This document shows, in pieces, positions 38,837-48,424 of a stretch of 57,922 nt of DNA. The DNA comes from Clostridiales bacterium (GTDB lineage: Bacteria; Bacillota; Clostridia; Caldicoprobacterales; DTU083), in assembly GCA_012839095.1 (NCBI GenBank), contig DUOA01000091.1, positions 1 through 57,922 of the forward strand. Reading direction: 5' to 3'. The position numbers were made by a program, and so were the translations under genes. How positions within the stretch are numbered: position 1 is the stretch's first letter; the number at the start of each line of letters is the position of its first letter. The notes beneath the pieces were generated by a model that saw only the letters and a list, made by a program, of their open reading frames with translations, was not told the origin of the DNA and made no database searches.

Positions 38837-41131
38837 ATGAGAAAAAAGAGGCGAAAAACCGCAGCCTCAAAAAGAGGAGTTAAATATGAAATATCAGGCC
38901 TCCTGACTGCTTCTCTGGGGCTTTTTTTGGGGCTGACCATATACAGCCGGGGCCTCTCAGCCGGAGCAGTGGGGCTACTTATTTATCCTGTATTAAAAGG
39001 GCTTTTTGGGATAGTATCCTACATACTGCCTGTTATCATTGTTATAGCCGGCATTCTGATTGTCGCAGCACGTAGTAAGAAACTTAATCGCTCCAAGCTG
39101 GCGTTGACTGTTTTTTCTGTTTATTTTTTTCTTTGCTTTGTTCATCTTCTTTATTTCAGGCACTTTAGTGCAGAACAATTCAGCAGGTTTATAATGGATT
39201 CCTACAGAGGAGGAATGGAATCCCCGGCACTCGGAGCAGGTGCCTTCTGTGCGCCGGTTGTTTATATAGTCTACTCCCTTTTCGGCTTGCCTGGCGCTGT
39301 CATCTTTTTTATTACAGTCACTATAGTTTGTCTGCTTCTTCTGACAAACCTTTCCTTAAGGCAGCTAGGCAAGCGTATATCCAAAAGTTTGAAGCTGCAT
39401 CGCATTGCTGATGCATTAAACGATTATCGCAAAAAAAGCAGGGAAAACAGAAAAAAAGTTGTACCATCACCTGCACCGGTAGCCTTCTCGCTTCTTACTG
39501 CGGAGGCGGAGGTTGATCACACATCCTCAGCAGAGCCTGATCTGTCCGGACGGCAGCAAGATGATGATGACACTGATATTAAAATAATAGATTTTACGAC
39601 AGAAAGGGATAATGAGATAATTGCACCGACAGCACAGGAGAATGAAGCGGACAACAAGAACGGGGCTTCGATCCCTGAAATTGTTGTGCAGCAGGAATCC
39701 CTGCCCTACATGATTCCACCTATTGCTTTGTTAAAAGAGCCTGTTACAAGGAAAAACGCCGTAACAGCTGAAAAAATTGTCAAAAGAAATGCCAGGATTC
39801 TTACTGATACGCTGAACAGTTTTGGTGTTTCCGCCAAGGTGGTGCAGATTAGCCGTGGACCGGTAATTACCCGGTATGAACTGCAGCCTGCTCCAGGAGT
39901 CAAAGTCAGCCGTATTGTTAATCTTTCAGACGATATAGCACTTAATATGGCAGCTCCTGGTGTTAGGATAGAAGCGCCTATACCCGGGAAGGCTGCAGTG
40001 GGGATTGAGGTGCCGAATAAGAATGTTGCACCGGTAATTCTGAGGGAAGTATTGGAGTCTGATGACTTTTTCAATCATCCTTCCAGGCTGGCATTCGCTT
40101 TGGGAAAGGATATTGCCGGCAACAATGTCATTGCTGATATTGCCATGATGCCACATTTGCTGATTGCAGGAGCAACCGGCTCAGGCAAGAGTGTATGCAT
40201 CAATTCGCTGATAACCAGCATTCTTTATAAAGCCACACCTGACGAGGTCCGCCTGATAATGATCGATCCCAAAGTAGTGGAACTCAGCAGTTATAACGGT
40301 ATTCCCCATTTGATGATCCCTGTAGTAACTGATCCCAGAAAGGCAGCAGGAGCGCTGAACTGGGCTGTACAGGAAATGGGGACTCGTTATAAAATGTTTG
40401 CTGATAAAGGTGTTCGGGATATAGTCAGGTACAATGAGCAAATTCAGGATAATGAGAAAAAGCTGCCTCAGATAGTAGTTATTATTGATGAATTAGCCGA
40501 TCTTATGATGGTTGCACCCAGCGAGGTGGAAGACGCTATTTGCAGGCTGGCGCAGATGGCCAGAGCAGCAGGAATTCATCTGGTGATTGCTACACAGCGG
40601 CCTTCTGTAGACGTCATAACCGGTGTGATAAAGGCAAATATTCCTTCCCGAATCGCTTTTGCTGTTTCCTCCCAGACCGATTCACGAACCATCCTGGATA
40701 TGGGCGGAGCAGAAAAACTGCTGGGTAGAGGGGATATGCTCTTTTATCCTTCCGGAGCCAATAAGCCCAAAAGAGTACAGGGCGCATTTATTACTGAAGA
40801 AGAAGTAGAGGCCATAGTATCCTGTATAAAAAGTCAGAATGAAGCACCTAAGTACCAGATGGAGGTTCTGGAAGAGACTGCTGCTGATCAGGATGGACCC
40901 AACGGCAGCTTTGATGACGAATTACTGCCCGATGCCATTGAGGTAGTCATTGATGCAGGGCAGGCATCCATATCCATGATCCAACGCAGACTCAGGGTGG
41001 GTTATGCCAGGGCAGCCCGGCTGATAGACGAAATGGAAGTACGGGGGCTTGTCAGCGGCTTTGATGGCAGCAAGCCAAGAAATGTACTCATTACCAGAGA
41101 AGAGTTTGAAGAGAGCTACAGAAACAAATAA
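38837..41131 (+). CDS. ftsK: DNA translocase FtsK/SpoIIIE
   Basis: Septal ATP-driven DNA pump that clears chromosome arms at division and loads the forespore chromosome. It has 764 residues: four membrane segments in about 18-180, a variable acidic linker (about 195-290), the alpha/beta RecA-like motor with Walker A GATGSGKS near 444 and Walker [12 protein letters not shown] near 545, and a gamma winged-helix domain (about 695-764; [28 protein letters not shown] spread) that reads the orienting sequences. With tepA and ylzJ upstream this is the spoIIIE locus arrangement. GAGAGGTGG precedes the ATG. Confidence 0.96.
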   Translation: MRKKRRKTAASKRGVKYEISGLLTASLGLFLGLTIYSRGLSAGAVGLLIYPVLKGLFGIVSYILPVIIVIAGILIVAARSKKLNRSKLALTVFSVYFFLCFVHLLYFRHFSAEQFSRFIMDSYRGGMESPALGAGAFCAPVVYIVYSLFGLPGAVIFFITVTIVCLLLLTNLSLRQLGKRISKSLKLHRIADALNDYRKKSRENRKKVVPSPAPVAFSLLTAEAEVDHTSSAEPDLSGRQQDDDDTDIKIIDFTTERDNEIIAPTAQENEADNKNGASIPEIVVQQESLPYMIPPIALLKEPVTRKNAVTAEKIVKRNARILTDTLNSFGVSAKVVQISRGPVITRYELQPAPGVKVSRIVNLSDDIALNMAAPGVRIEAPIPGKAAVGIEVPNKNVAPVILREVLESDDFFNHPSRLAFALGKDIAGNNVIADIAMMPHLLIAGATGSGKSVCINSLITSILYKATPDEVRLIMIDPKVVELSSYNGIPHLMIPVVTDPRKAAGALNWAVQEMGTRYKMFADKGVRDIVRYNEQIQDNEKKLPQIVVIIDELADLMMVAPSEVEDAICRLAQMARAAGIHLVIATQRPSVDVITGVIKANIPSRIAFAVSSQTDSRTILDMGGAEKLLGRGDMLFYPSGANKPKRVQGAFITEEEVEAIVSCIKSQNEAPKYQMEVLEETAADQDGPNGSFDDELLPDAIEVVIDAGQASISMIQRRLRVGYARAARLIDEMEVRGLVSGFDGSKPRNVLITREEFEESYRNK

Positions 41132-41156
41132 GGAATCGAAAGGAGCATGTCTCCAA

Positions 41157-42494
41157 TTGCGAAATAAAGTAGGAATGGTCTCATTGGGATGTGTCAAAAA
41201 CCAGGTGGATGCAGAAGTGATGCTTGGCCTTCTGAATCAACATGGTTACCAAATAGTAAACACATCAGAAGAGGCTGATATTATCATAATCAACACCTGC
41301 GGATTTATCGGACCTGCCAAGGAGGAATCCATAAATGCCATTTTGGAACAGGCACAATATAAAAAGTCAGACAACCGCAAGCTCCTGGTAGTTACAGGTT
41401 GCCTCAGCCAGCGATACAGCAATGAATTGCTGAAGGAAATGCCCGAGGTGGATGCCGTTGTAGGGACCGGCAGCTATTCCCGCATAGTTGAGATACTGAA
41501 TGAAATAAAAGAAGGACAGCAAAAATCCTATCTGGGCAATCTGTCAGCCCGGGAGCAAGAAGGTCTGCCCCGTCTTCTAACTACCAACGGCCCTTCAGCT
41601 TACCTGAAGATAGCCGAAGGCTGCGATAATTGCTGTTCCTACTGCATTATACCCAAGATTAGAGGCCGGTACCGCAGCCGTTCCATTGCATCGGTGGTGA
41701 GGGAAGCAGAAGAGCTTGTCAGGAGTGGAATTCGAGAGCTGATTGTGGTTGCACAGGATGTTACCCGCTATGGTCAGGACAGCAGCGGAGAATACAACCT
41801 GGTTATGCTGCTTGATAAATTGTGCAGGATACAGGATTTAAAATGGATTCGACTGATGTATTGTTATCCTGATCGGATTTCCGATGAATTAATGGATCTG
41901 ATGGCAAAGGAAGAAAAAATCTGCAACTATCTGGATATTCCCATTCAGCATATCAATCAGCGAATTTTGTCCCGAATGAATCGTATCTCTGACAGCGATC
42001 AAATACGCCGTCTGCTCAGAACTTTGAAAGAAAGAATACCGAATGTATCCCTGCGCACCTCTCTTATAACCGGGTTTCCGGGGGAAGGAGAAGAGGAATT
42101 CCGGGAGTTGATGGAATTTGTTGAGGAAGGGCATTTCCAGCATTTGGGTGTTTTCTCCTATTCACAGGAGGAGGGTACACCGGCCGCTTCCTTTCCGGAT
42201 CAGGTGGAGGAAGCGGTAAAGGAAGAGCGGCGCCACCGTCTGCTGGCATTACAAGCCCGGGTATCAAGGCGTATCAAAAGAGCCAGGTGCGGGGAAATTT
42301 GTGATGTGCTTGTGGAGGGTTCGGACTCAAACGGTCTCTATTTTGGACGATCCCATGCAGAAGCACCGGAAATCGATGGATTGATTTATTTTTCAAGTAA
42401 ATCCGCCCTGCAAACCGGAACTTTTGTCCGTGCTGTTATTACCAAAGCTTTTGATTATGATCTATTGGGGGAAGCTTATGAATCTGGCGAATAA
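41157..42494 (+). CDS. rimO: Ribosomal protein S12 methylthiotransferase RimO
   Basis: Radical-SAM enzyme that methylthiolates an Asp of ribosomal protein S12. The N-terminal UPF0004 domain (MVSLGCVKNQVDAE, NTCGF, GCLSQRY) binds the auxiliary [4Fe-4S] cluster through three Cys. The radical-SAM cluster motif is CDNCCSYC (CxxxCxxC) near 160. A TRAM domain closes the 445 residues. TTG at 41157 is the most plausible start (AAAGGAG about 11 bases upstream); the ATG at 41175 would remove the first strand. RimO is chosen over MiaB from the SLGCVKN opening and the TRAM end. Confidence 0.94.
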   Translation: MRNKVGMVSLGCVKNQVDAEVMLGLLNQHGYQIVNTSEEADIIIINTCGFIGPAKEESINAILEQAQYKKSDNRKLLVVTGCLSQRYSNELLKEMPEVDAVVGTGSYSRIVEILNEIKEGQQKSYLGNLSAREQEGLPRLLTTNGPSAYLKIAEGCDNCCSYCIIPKIRGRYRSRSIASVVREAEELVRSGIRELIVVAQDVTRYGQDSSGEYNLVMLLDKLCRIQDLKWIRLMYCYPDRISDELMDLMAKEEKICNYLDIPIQHINQRILSRMNRISDSDQIRRLLRTLKERIPNVSLRTSLITGFPGEGEEEFRELMEFVEEGHFQHLGVFSYSQEEGTPAASFPDQVEEAVKEERRHRLLALQARVSRRIKRARCGEICDVLVEGSDSNGLYFGRSHAEAPEIDGLIYFSSKSALQTGTFVRAVITKAFDYDLLGEAYESGE

Positions 42495-43032
42495 AATTAC
42501 TATCTTACGGATCTTGTTTATTCCTCTTTTCGTTGTATTTCTGTTGGTGCCTTTTCCATACCATAATTATGCAGCGGCGCTTATATTTATAATGGCAGCA
42601 GGCACAGACAGTCTGGATGGTTATATTGCACGAAAGAGAAATGAAGTTACCAATTTTGGCAAATTCATTGACCCGCTGGCTGACAAACTTCTGGTGGCGT
42701 CTGCGCTGGTAAGTCTGGTAGAAACAGGCAAAGTACCCTCAGTAGCAGCAATAATCATCATCAGCCGTGAGTTTGTGATCACCGGCTTCAGGCTTCTGGC
42801 TGTTACGGAAGGCAAAATCATAGCAGCCAGCTGGTGGGGAAAACTTAAAACTGTGACTCAGATAGTCGCCATTGTGGCCTTGATGCTGGATAATTTCCCT
42901 TTCCGCTATATAGGTTTCCCATTTGATCAAATTGCTCTTCATCTTTCCGTTATCATCACCATTGTTTCCGGTGCGGATTATATTTACAAAAACATTGATG
43001 TATTCAGGAAGGAAAGCGGAAAGCTTAAATAG
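42478..43032 (+). CDS. pgsA: CDP-diacylglycerol-glycerol-3-phosphate 3-phosphatidyltransferase
   Basis: Integral membrane enzyme making phosphatidylglycerol phosphate from CDP-diacylglycerol. The CDP-alcohol phosphatidyltransferase motif DSLDGYIARKRN, with FGKFIDPLADK after it, supplies all the metal-binding Asp residues (about 43-70). Several membrane segments cover the 184 residues. The ATG at 42478 lies 17 bases inside the end of rimO and has GGGGGA 7 bases upstream. It uses the product of cdsA, encoded 25 kb upstream. Confidence 0.96.
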   Translation: MNLANKITILRILFIPLFVVFLLVPFPYHNYAAALIFIMAAGTDSLDGYIARKRNEVTNFGKFIDPLADKLLVASALVSLVETGKVPSVAAIIIISREFVITGFRLLAVTEGKIIAASWWGKLKTVTQIVAIVALMLDNFPFRYIGFPFDQIALHLSVIITIVSGADYIYKNIDVFRKESGKLK

Positions 43033-43064
43033 TCTGAAGTATTTTCTATACCAAGGAGGCATTT

Positions 43065-44309
43065 ATGAATGCAGAAATCATAGGAATCGGCAGTGAACTG
43101 CTCTTGGGACAGATAGCCAACACCGATGCTCAATTTCTGTCTCAGCAGTTATCCCTTTTAGGAATAGATGTATATTGGCATACAACGGTAGGAGACAATC
43201 GCCTCAGAATCCTGGAAGCCTTGCATCAGGCATCAAGGCGATCGGACATCATAATTACTACCGGTGGATTGGGTCCCACCCTGGATGACATAAGCAAGGA
43301 AACCGTAACAGAATTTCTGAAACTGGACCTTATAATCCACAAACCCAGCTTAACGCGGATTGAGGATTACTTTCGATCTCTAGGCAGAACTATGACTGAA
43401 AACAATGCAAAGCAAGCTTTGTTTCCAAGAGAAGCCATTGTTCTTCAGAATGACAATGGCACCGCTCCCGGCATGATTATAGAAAGAGATAATAAGATCT
43501 ATATTGTTCTGCCCGGTCCGCCGGCAGAGTTACAGCCCATGTTCATTAATTATGTATCTCCTTATCTTGCAGGCATATCCGGTGACGGAATCTTCTCCAA
43601 AGTCCTGCGGGTTTTTGGAATTGGTGAGTCTGCTGTAGAAGAACTCATAAAAGACTTACTCTTAAAACAGGGAAACCCCACCATTGCACCATTGGCAGGA
43701 GCAGGAGAGGTGAAACTTCGCATAACTGCAAAAGCTTCGACTTTACAGGAAGCGGCTTCACTGATACAGCCGGTGCAGACAGAGATTGAAACCCGGCTTG
43801 GAAATGCGATATACGGCTATGATGAGGATTCTATGGAAGATGTGGTGCTTAACATGCTTAGGGTTAAAGGGCTGCGGCTGGCCCTTGCTGAATCCTGCAC
43901 AGGCGGCCGTATTTCTGATTTGATTACTAATGTTCCCGGTGCTTCCGATGTGTTCCTCGAGAGCTGTACTACATATAGCAACGAAGCAAAGATTGCACGT
44001 TTGGGCGTTTCACCTGGCACACTTAGAAAATATGGAGCAGTAAGCATACAAACAGCAAGAGAGATGGCGGAAGGTATCCGAAAAACATCCGGAGCTGACA
44101 TAGGTTGCGCTGTTACAGGAATAGCGGGGCCTGGCGGCGCTACGGATCAAAAACCGGTAGGACTGGTATTTATGGCTATCTCCGATTCAAAAGGCACAGA
44201 GGTGAAAGAGTTTCGACTGGGTGGAGACCGATTACGTATTAAACAAGGATCGGCTATGCGGCTATTAAACTGGCTAAGGCTTTTTCTATTGGAACGAGCT
44301 GCTGAATGA
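43065..44309 (+). CDS. cinA: CinA: competence/damage-inducible protein with NMN amidohydrolase domain
   Basis: A 414-residue two-domain protein. The N-terminal COG1058 (molybdopterin-binding-like) domain starts MNAEIIGIGSELLLGQI and has TTGGLGPTLDD near 66, with ADP-ribose pyrophosphatase activity known in relatives. The C-terminal CinA/PncC domain has ALAESCTGGRISDLIT near 275 and AVTGIAGPGGATDQKPVG near 348; it deamidates NMN in NAD salvage. pgsA-cinA-recA is the conserved order. CAAGGAGG precedes the ATG. Confidence 0.95.
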   Translation: MNAEIIGIGSELLLGQIANTDAQFLSQQLSLLGIDVYWHTTVGDNRLRILEALHQASRRSDIIITTGGLGPTLDDISKETVTEFLKLDLIIHKPSLTRIEDYFRSLGRTMTENNAKQALFPREAIVLQNDNGTAPGMIIERDNKIYIVLPGPPAELQPMFINYVSPYLAGISGDGIFSKVLRVFGIGESAVEELIKDLLLKQGNPTIAPLAGAGEVKLRITAKASTLQEAASLIQPVQTEIETRLGNAIYGYDEDSMEDVVLNMLRVKGLRLALAESCTGGRISDLITNVPGASDVFLESCTTYSNEAKIARLGVSPGTLRKYGAVSIQTAREMAEGIRKTSGADIGCAVTGIAGPGGATDQKPVGLVFMAISDSKGTEVKEFRLGGDRLRIKQGSAMRLLNWLRLFLLERAAE

Positions 44310-44346
44310 CAAGGTGAAAAGAGTCTAAAAAGTTTCCAATATGTTG

Positions 44347-44376
44347 TTGACTAATGGAAACAGCATGGTATATAAT
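44347..44376 (+). promoter_or_regulatory. Promoter of recA
   Basis: TTGACT (44347-44352), 18 bases, TATAAT (44371-44376); a shifted TATATA box gives a 16-base spacing. The start point falls in the SOS box just downstream. Confidence 0.75.
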
Positions 44377-44382
44377 AAACTA

Positions 44383-44396
44383 AGAACAGATGTTCC
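44383..44396 (+). promoter_or_regulatory. LexA/DinR (SOS) operator of recA
   Basis: AGAACAGATGTTCC contains the exact Gram-positive SOS core GAAC-N4-GTTC (44384-44395). It overlaps the predicted transcription start, the expected place for repression. The lexA gene is not in the window. Confidence 0.88.
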
Positions 44397-44424
44397 CTTC
44401 AATCATACTTAGGGGGTAGTGAAT

Positions 44425-45444
44425 ATGGATAAGAAAAAAGCTCTTGATATTGCCTTGACGCAAATTGAAAAGCAGTTTGGAAAAGGTTCCATTATGAAGC
44501 TGGGTGAATCCCCTCGTCTTAATATCGATGTTATACCTACCGGTTCTCTGGAACTGGACATTGCACTTGGAGTAGGCGGCATTCCCCGGGGGCGGGTTAC
44601 CGAAATATTCGGGCCTGAATCCTCAGGAAAAACAACCGTAGCACTTCATGTCATAGCAGAAGCGCAAAAAGCCGGTGGTGCAGCAGCCTTTATCGATGCT
44701 GAACACGCGTTGGATCCCGTCTATGCCTCCAATTTAGGCGTCGATATCGACAACCTTCTTGTATCACAGCCCGACACGGGTGAGCAGGCTCTCGAGATAG
44801 CCGAGGCACTGGTGCGAAGCGGAGCCATAGATGTTATAGTAATCGATTCAGTAGCAGCCCTGGTACCCAAAGCTGAAATTGAAGGCGAAATGGGTGATTC
44901 CCATGTCGGCCTCCAGGCAAGGCTTATGTCCCAGGCTTTGCGCAAGCTTTCCGGCATCATAAATAAATCCAACACAGCGGCTGTATTTATCAATCAATTG
45001 AGAGAGAAGGTAGGGGTGATGTTTGGCAATCCCGAAACCACTCCGGGCGGCCGAGCACTCAAGTTCTATTCCAGTGTCCGACTGGATGTCAGAAGGATAG
45101 AAACCCTTAAACAGGGAACGGAAATGGTTGGAAACCGTACCCGGGTTAAGGTAGTAAAAAACAAAGTAGCTCCACCCTTCCGGCAGGCTGAATTTGATAT
45201 CATCTATGGTGAAGGCATATCAAGAGAAGGCTCTATTCTGGATATGGGTGTTTCCCTGGATATTATCAATAAAAGCGGGGCATGGTACTCCTATAAGGAT
45301 TCCCGCATTGGTCAGGGCCGTGAAAACGCACGGCAATTCCTGAAGGGCAATCCGGAAATAGCTGAAGAAATAGAATCCATAATTCGCAGCCGGATGTTAT
45401 CCATCCACGCCGACACAACTGAAGATACCGACACTGAAGAATAA
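44425..45444 (+). CDS. recA: Recombinase RecA
   Basis: Forms filaments on ssDNA for strand exchange and triggers LexA self-cleavage. Walker A GPESSGKT is at residues 63-70; [19 protein letters not shown] near 140 and the L2 loop [22 protein letters not shown] near 195 are intact. Length is 339 from ATG 44425, which has AGGGGGT 6 bases upstream; the in-frame GTG at 44419 directly abuts the SD and is rejected. recX, a common downstream neighbour, is absent. Confidence 0.99.
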   Translation: MDKKKALDIALTQIEKQFGKGSIMKLGESPRLNIDVIPTGSLELDIALGVGGIPRGRVTEIFGPESSGKTTVALHVIAEAQKAGGAAAFIDAEHALDPVYASNLGVDIDNLLVSQPDTGEQALEIAEALVRSGAIDVIVIDSVAALVPKAEIEGEMGDSHVGLQARLMSQALRKLSGIINKSNTAAVFINQLREKVGVMFGNPETTPGGRALKFYSSVRLDVRRIETLKQGTEMVGNRTRVKVVKNKVAPPFRQAEFDIIYGEGISREGSILDMGVSLDIINKSGAWYSYKDSRIGQGRENARQFLKGNPEIAEEIESIIRSRMLSIHADTTEDTDTEE

Positions 45445-45461
45445 ACCCATATGGGTTTTTT
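45443..45461 (+). terminator. Short terminator after recA
   Basis: AAACCC (45443-45448) pairs with GGGTTT (45453-45458) around ATAT, with a T-run (45456-45461) and TCTTCTT following. The stem is short, so the call is moderate. Confidence 0.55.
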
Positions 45462-45508
45462 CTTCTTATAATTATACCCGCGCAAGACTATTATATGATG
45501 CTATTTAC

Positions 45509-45537
45509 TTGACACACCTGCTAAAACGGTATAAAAT
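45509..45537 (+). promoter_or_regulatory. Promoter upstream of rny
   Basis: A perfect TTGACA (45509-45514), 17 bases, TAAAAT (45532-45537). It would give a leader of about 150 bases before rny. Confidence 0.75.
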
Positions 45538-45586
45538 AAGAATAAATCTCAAATGCTGATTAATTCAGTATGACTTGATTTATCAA

Positions 45587-45652
45587 AGTGTAAACTTGTA
45601 ATCTGGAATTACACTGGTTAACCGAGTAGTTCCCTTTACTCGGTTTTATTTT
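45587..45652 (+). promoter_or_regulatory. Attenuator-like leader of rny (or a small RNA with its terminator)
   Basis: A first hairpin AGTGTAA (45587-45593)/TTACACT (45609-45615) is followed by AACCGAGTA (45620-45628)/TACTCGGTT (45637-45645) with an 8-base loop, then TTATTTTG. The second is a good rho-independent terminator placed between a strong promoter and the rny SD, so most transcripts may stop at about 110 bases. Confidence 0.6.
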
Positions 45653-45695
45653 GCAGGCAAATGAAAGTCGAAGTAAGATTTAGGAGGTGTACCCC

Positions 45696-47249
45696 ATTCA
45701 ACTACAACTACCATTACAATTACTAATACTAATTGTCCTGGTAGTAGCCATTACATGTATCATCCTCGGATACTATTATCGGAAGCGGATTGCAGAAGGA
45801 AAAATATCCAGTGCAGAAGACGCCGCCAAGAAGATTGTAGAAGAAGCTGAAAAACAAGCTGAAGCAACGAAACGTGAAATCTTGCTGGAAGCAAAAGAAG
45901 AAGTCCATAAACTGCGAAGCGAATTAGAAAGAGAAAGTCGTGAACGACGCAATGAAGCCCAGAGAACAGAAAGAAGGCTTCAGCAAAAAGAAGAAAACCT
46001 TGATAAAAAGCTGGATTCCCTGGAAGCCAGAGAGGAATCCCTGAACAGGAAGCAAAAGGAAATCCAGAAGCTGCAAGAGCAGGTAGATGCTCTCCATAAG
46101 AGGCAGCTGGACGAATTGGAACGAATTTCCTGCTTAACCAGAGACGAGGCTAAACAACAGCTGTTGGAAAGTGTGGAAAGAGACATTACTCATGAGATAG
46201 CAGTCAAGTACAGAGAAATTGAGGCCAAGGCCAAGGAAGAAGCTGAAAAGAGTTCTCGAAATATCATTGCTTTGGCTATTCAAAAATTTGCTGCTGATCA
46301 TGTAGCAGAATCCACTGTTTCTGTAGTTTCTTTGCCCAATGACGAGATGAAGGGCAGAATTATCGGAAGAGAAGGGCGAAACATTCGCACCCTGGAAACG
46401 GCTACAGGCATTGACCTAATAATAGACGATACTCCGGAAGCAGTAATCTTGTCCGGATTTGACCCTATCCGCCGGGAAATTGCCCGAATTGCCCTGGAAA
46501 AACTGATCGTAGACGGCAGGATCCATCCGGCTCGCATAGAAGAGATGGTGGAAAAAGCCAAAAAAGAAGTAGAAACTCAAATACGAGAAGAGGGAGAACA
46601 GGCTGTCTTTGAAACAGGCCTGCATAATGTTCATCCCGAGCTGATAAAATTGTTGGGCAGGCTAAAATATCGTACCAGTTACGGCCAAAACGTACTGAAG
46701 CACTCCATAGAAGTAGCTCATCTGGCCGGTATTATGGCATCCGAATTGGGAGCTGACGTAAAGCTGGCAAAACGTGCCGGTTTACTCCATGATATTGGAA
46801 AAGCAGTTGATCATGAAGTTGAAGGATCCCATACACAGATTGGCGGCGATTTAGCCAAAAAATACCGTGAGCATCCCAATGTAGTAAGTGCCATAGCTGC
46901 GCATCATGGTGATATAGAAACCACAACAGTAGAGGCAGTCCTGGTTCAGGCGGCTGACGCAATTTCTGCAGCCAGGCCGGGAGCCAGAAGGGAAACATTG
47001 GAAGCTTATATTAAGAGATTGGAAAAATTAGAAGAAATTGCAAATTCCTTCGCAGGAGTGGAAAAATCCTTTGCTATACAAGCGGGAAGAGAAATCCGAA
47101 TAATCGTCAAACCTGATAAGGTGAGCGATGATCAAGCTACTCTAATGGCTAGAGATATCGTCAAGCAAGTTGAAAAAGAGCTTGAATATCCAGGACAAAT
47201 CAAAATTAATGTTATCCGCGAAACGCGGGCTGTAGAATACGCAAAATAA
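45696..47249 (+). CDS. rny: Ribonuclease Y
   Basis: Membrane-anchored endoribonuclease that starts bulk mRNA decay in Firmicutes. One transmembrane helix (about 5-22), a long coiled coil (about 35-190, [18 protein letters not shown]), a KH domain ([15 protein letters not shown] near 220) and an HD domain ([12 protein letters not shown] near 365) are in family order; total about 517 residues. The start is unusual. The SD AGGAGG (45682-45687) lies 8 bases before ATT at 45696. The only standard in-frame start, GTG 45687, overlaps the SD, and no ATG, GTG or TTG follows for more than 30 codons. An AUU start is the best reading. Confidence 0.96.
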   Translation: MQLQLPLQLLILIVLVVAITCIILGYYYRKRIAEGKISSAEDAAKKIVEEAEKQAEATKREILLEAKEEVHKLRSELERESRERRNEAQRTERRLQQKEENLDKKLDSLEAREESLNRKQKEIQKLQEQVDALHKRQLDELERISCLTRDEAKQQLLESVERDITHEIAVKYREIEAKAKEEAEKSSRNIIALAIQKFAADHVAESTVSVVSLPNDEMKGRIIGREGRNIRTLETATGIDLIIDDTPEAVILSGFDPIRREIARIALEKLIVDGRIHPARIEEMVEKAKKEVETQIREEGEQAVFETGLHNVHPELIKLLGRLKYRTSYGQNVLKHSIEVAHLAGIMASELGADVKLAKRAGLLHDIGKAVDHEVEGSHTQIGGDLAKKYREHPNVVSAIAAHHGDIETTTVEAVLVQAADAISAARPGARRETLEAYIKRLEKLEEIANSFAGVEKSFAIQAGREIRIIVKPDKVSDDQATLMARDIVKQVEKELEYPGQIKINVIRETRAVEYAK

Positions 47250-47273
47250 GATGTGGTTTTCCACATCTTTTTT
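47248..47273 (+). terminator. Rho-independent terminator after rny
   Basis: AAGATGTGG (47248-47256) pairs with CCACATCTT (47261-47269) around TTTT; the T-run extends to 47273. Confidence 0.88.
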
Positions 47274-47282
47274 GTTATTATT

Positions 47283-47310
47283 AGAGGATTTTGCTATAGT
47301 TATGTAGAAT
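47283..47310 (+). promoter_or_regulatory. Sigma-H-type promoter of spoVS
   Basis: AGAGGATTT (47283-47291), 12 bases, GTAGAAT (47304-47310). Both boxes match the Bacillus sigma-H consensus (RnAGGAwWW and RnnGAAT) at every defined position and at its usual spacing. spoVS is a sigma-H gene in Bacillus, which supports the call. Confidence 0.8.
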
Positions 47311-47392
47311 AGTACTTATATATGTGAATTCATCGAAATAACGTCATCTTTGCATATTTGGGGTAACACAATAAATGCAGGGGGGGTCATTT

Positions 47393-47653
47393 ATGGAAGT
47401 ATTAAAGGTGTCAGCAAAATCCAATCCAAATTCGGTGGCCGGTGCTCTGGCAGGTGTATTGAGGGAGAGGGGAAGTGCTGAAATGCAAGCCATTGGAGCC
47501 GGCGCATTAAATCAGGCAGTAAAAGCAGTTGCAATTGCACGAGGCTTTGTTGCTCCCGGAGGAATCGATTTGATTTGCATTCCTGCTTTTACAGACATCA
47601 TAATAGACGGAGAAGAAAGAACTGCAATCAAACTCATTATTGAACAGAGGTAA
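47393..47653 (+). CDS. spoVS: Stage V sporulation protein S
   Basis: An 86-residue Alba-like nucleic-acid-binding protein needed for coat assembly and septum progression. LKVSAKSNPNSVAGALAGVL, AIGAGALNQAVKAVAIARG and DLICIPAFTDIIIDGEERTA are near-invariant in the family. ATG 47393 has GGGGGGT 7 bases upstream; an upstream in-frame ATG at 47375 precedes that SD. It stands alone between two terminators, following rny as in Bacillus and Clostridia. Confidence 0.97.
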   Translation: MEVLKVSAKSNPNSVAGALAGVLRERGSAEMQAIGAGALNQAVKAVAIARGFVAPGGIDLICIPAFTDIIIDGEERTAIKLIIEQR

Positions 47654-47677
47654 CCTGCCCCAGCAGGTTTTTTTTTT
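47652..47677 (+). terminator. Rho-independent terminator after spoVS
   Basis: AACCTGC (47652-47658) pairs with GCAGGTT (47663-47669) around CCCA, then a run of ten T. Confidence 0.88.
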
Positions 47678-47688
47678 GCAGCTGATTT

Positions 47689-48342
47689 CTAGTATTCTGC
47701 CATATCACATTTGAAGTGAAGAAAAATTATATTGGGACAATTACTATGATATTCCAGTCGTTTCACCTTAGCTCCCTTTCTTATGCTCTTTCCGCACTTA
47801 AGGCATATGTAATTGCTTTTATACAAAACATCTTCTTTCACGTCGACTTTCAAATTTCCATACTTGATCCAGCTTTTCCAGCCGGTTTTGCAAAGTACCA
47901 TTCGCTTTCTGTAATCTGCATATACCCATCGCAGAATCCTGTGAAAATGAAGGGGATACTTTGTATATTTAACATACTGAAGAGGCAGTCCCAGGCAGAG
48001 GGCATACTCCTGAAAAGTATGTTCTATGCGGGATTGCAGTGGTTCCAATATTTTGGCGGACCGATAAGGTATGCGTCTCTCATCAAGATATTTTCTGGCC
48101 TGATCAAACATATAGCCCCGGCAAATCTCTACCTCCTCGTCTGGTTTCCAGTTTAACCTTTCCAGCAAAGATAATACAATATGGCCGCATTTGATCAAAT
48201 AGTTCTTGCTGCGAAACAAATCTCCCCTGTAATATTCAACAGGAATATAATCGTATACGTACTCTTCCGTTTCCACTCTGATAGCGCCAATGCAGGTCCC
48301 GCCTATCAAACTGCCGCTGCCTGAATCATCGATTTGTATCAC
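47689..48342 (-). CDS. Unrecognised protein: RNase-H-like N-terminus and C-terminal Cys/His zinc-binding segment
   Basis: The only minus-strand protein gene in the window, 217 residues. I do not recognise a named family. The N-terminus, IQIDDSGSGSLIGGTCIGAI, followed by strands (EYVYDYIPVEYY), resembles the first strand and glycine loop of an RNase-H/RuvC-like fold. The middle is helical and rich in aromatic and basic residues (HFHRILRWVYADYRKRM). The end has CLKCGKSI, a basic stretch, then Cys and His residues (YHSNCPN, HFKCDM), a likely zinc knuckle. GTG at 48342 is chosen for GGAGAG 7 bases upstream; TTG at 48357 lies before that SD. Base use is like its neighbours. Confidence 0.7.
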   Translation of the reverse strand: MIQIDDSGSGSLIGGTCIGAIRVETEEYVYDYIPVEYYRGDLFRSKNYLIKCGHIVLSLLERLNWKPDEEVEICRGYMFDQARKYLDERRIPYRSAKILEPLQSRIEHTFQEYALCLGLPLQYVKYTKYPLHFHRILRWVYADYRKRMVLCKTGWKSWIKYGNLKVDVKEDVLYKSNYICLKCGKSIRKGAKVKRLEYHSNCPNIIFLHFKCDMAEY

Positions 48343-48424
48343 AGAGCCACTCTCCAATCATAATGCCATCCTGAATTTACCGACTCAATATTTATGTAAG
48401 CATTTCCGGATGTTAAAATAGTAT

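Noticed and set aside
41049-41156. Longer rimO start inside ftsK
   Set aside because: It would overlap ftsK by over 80 bases, is not conserved, and lacks an SD; TTG 41157 fits the family.
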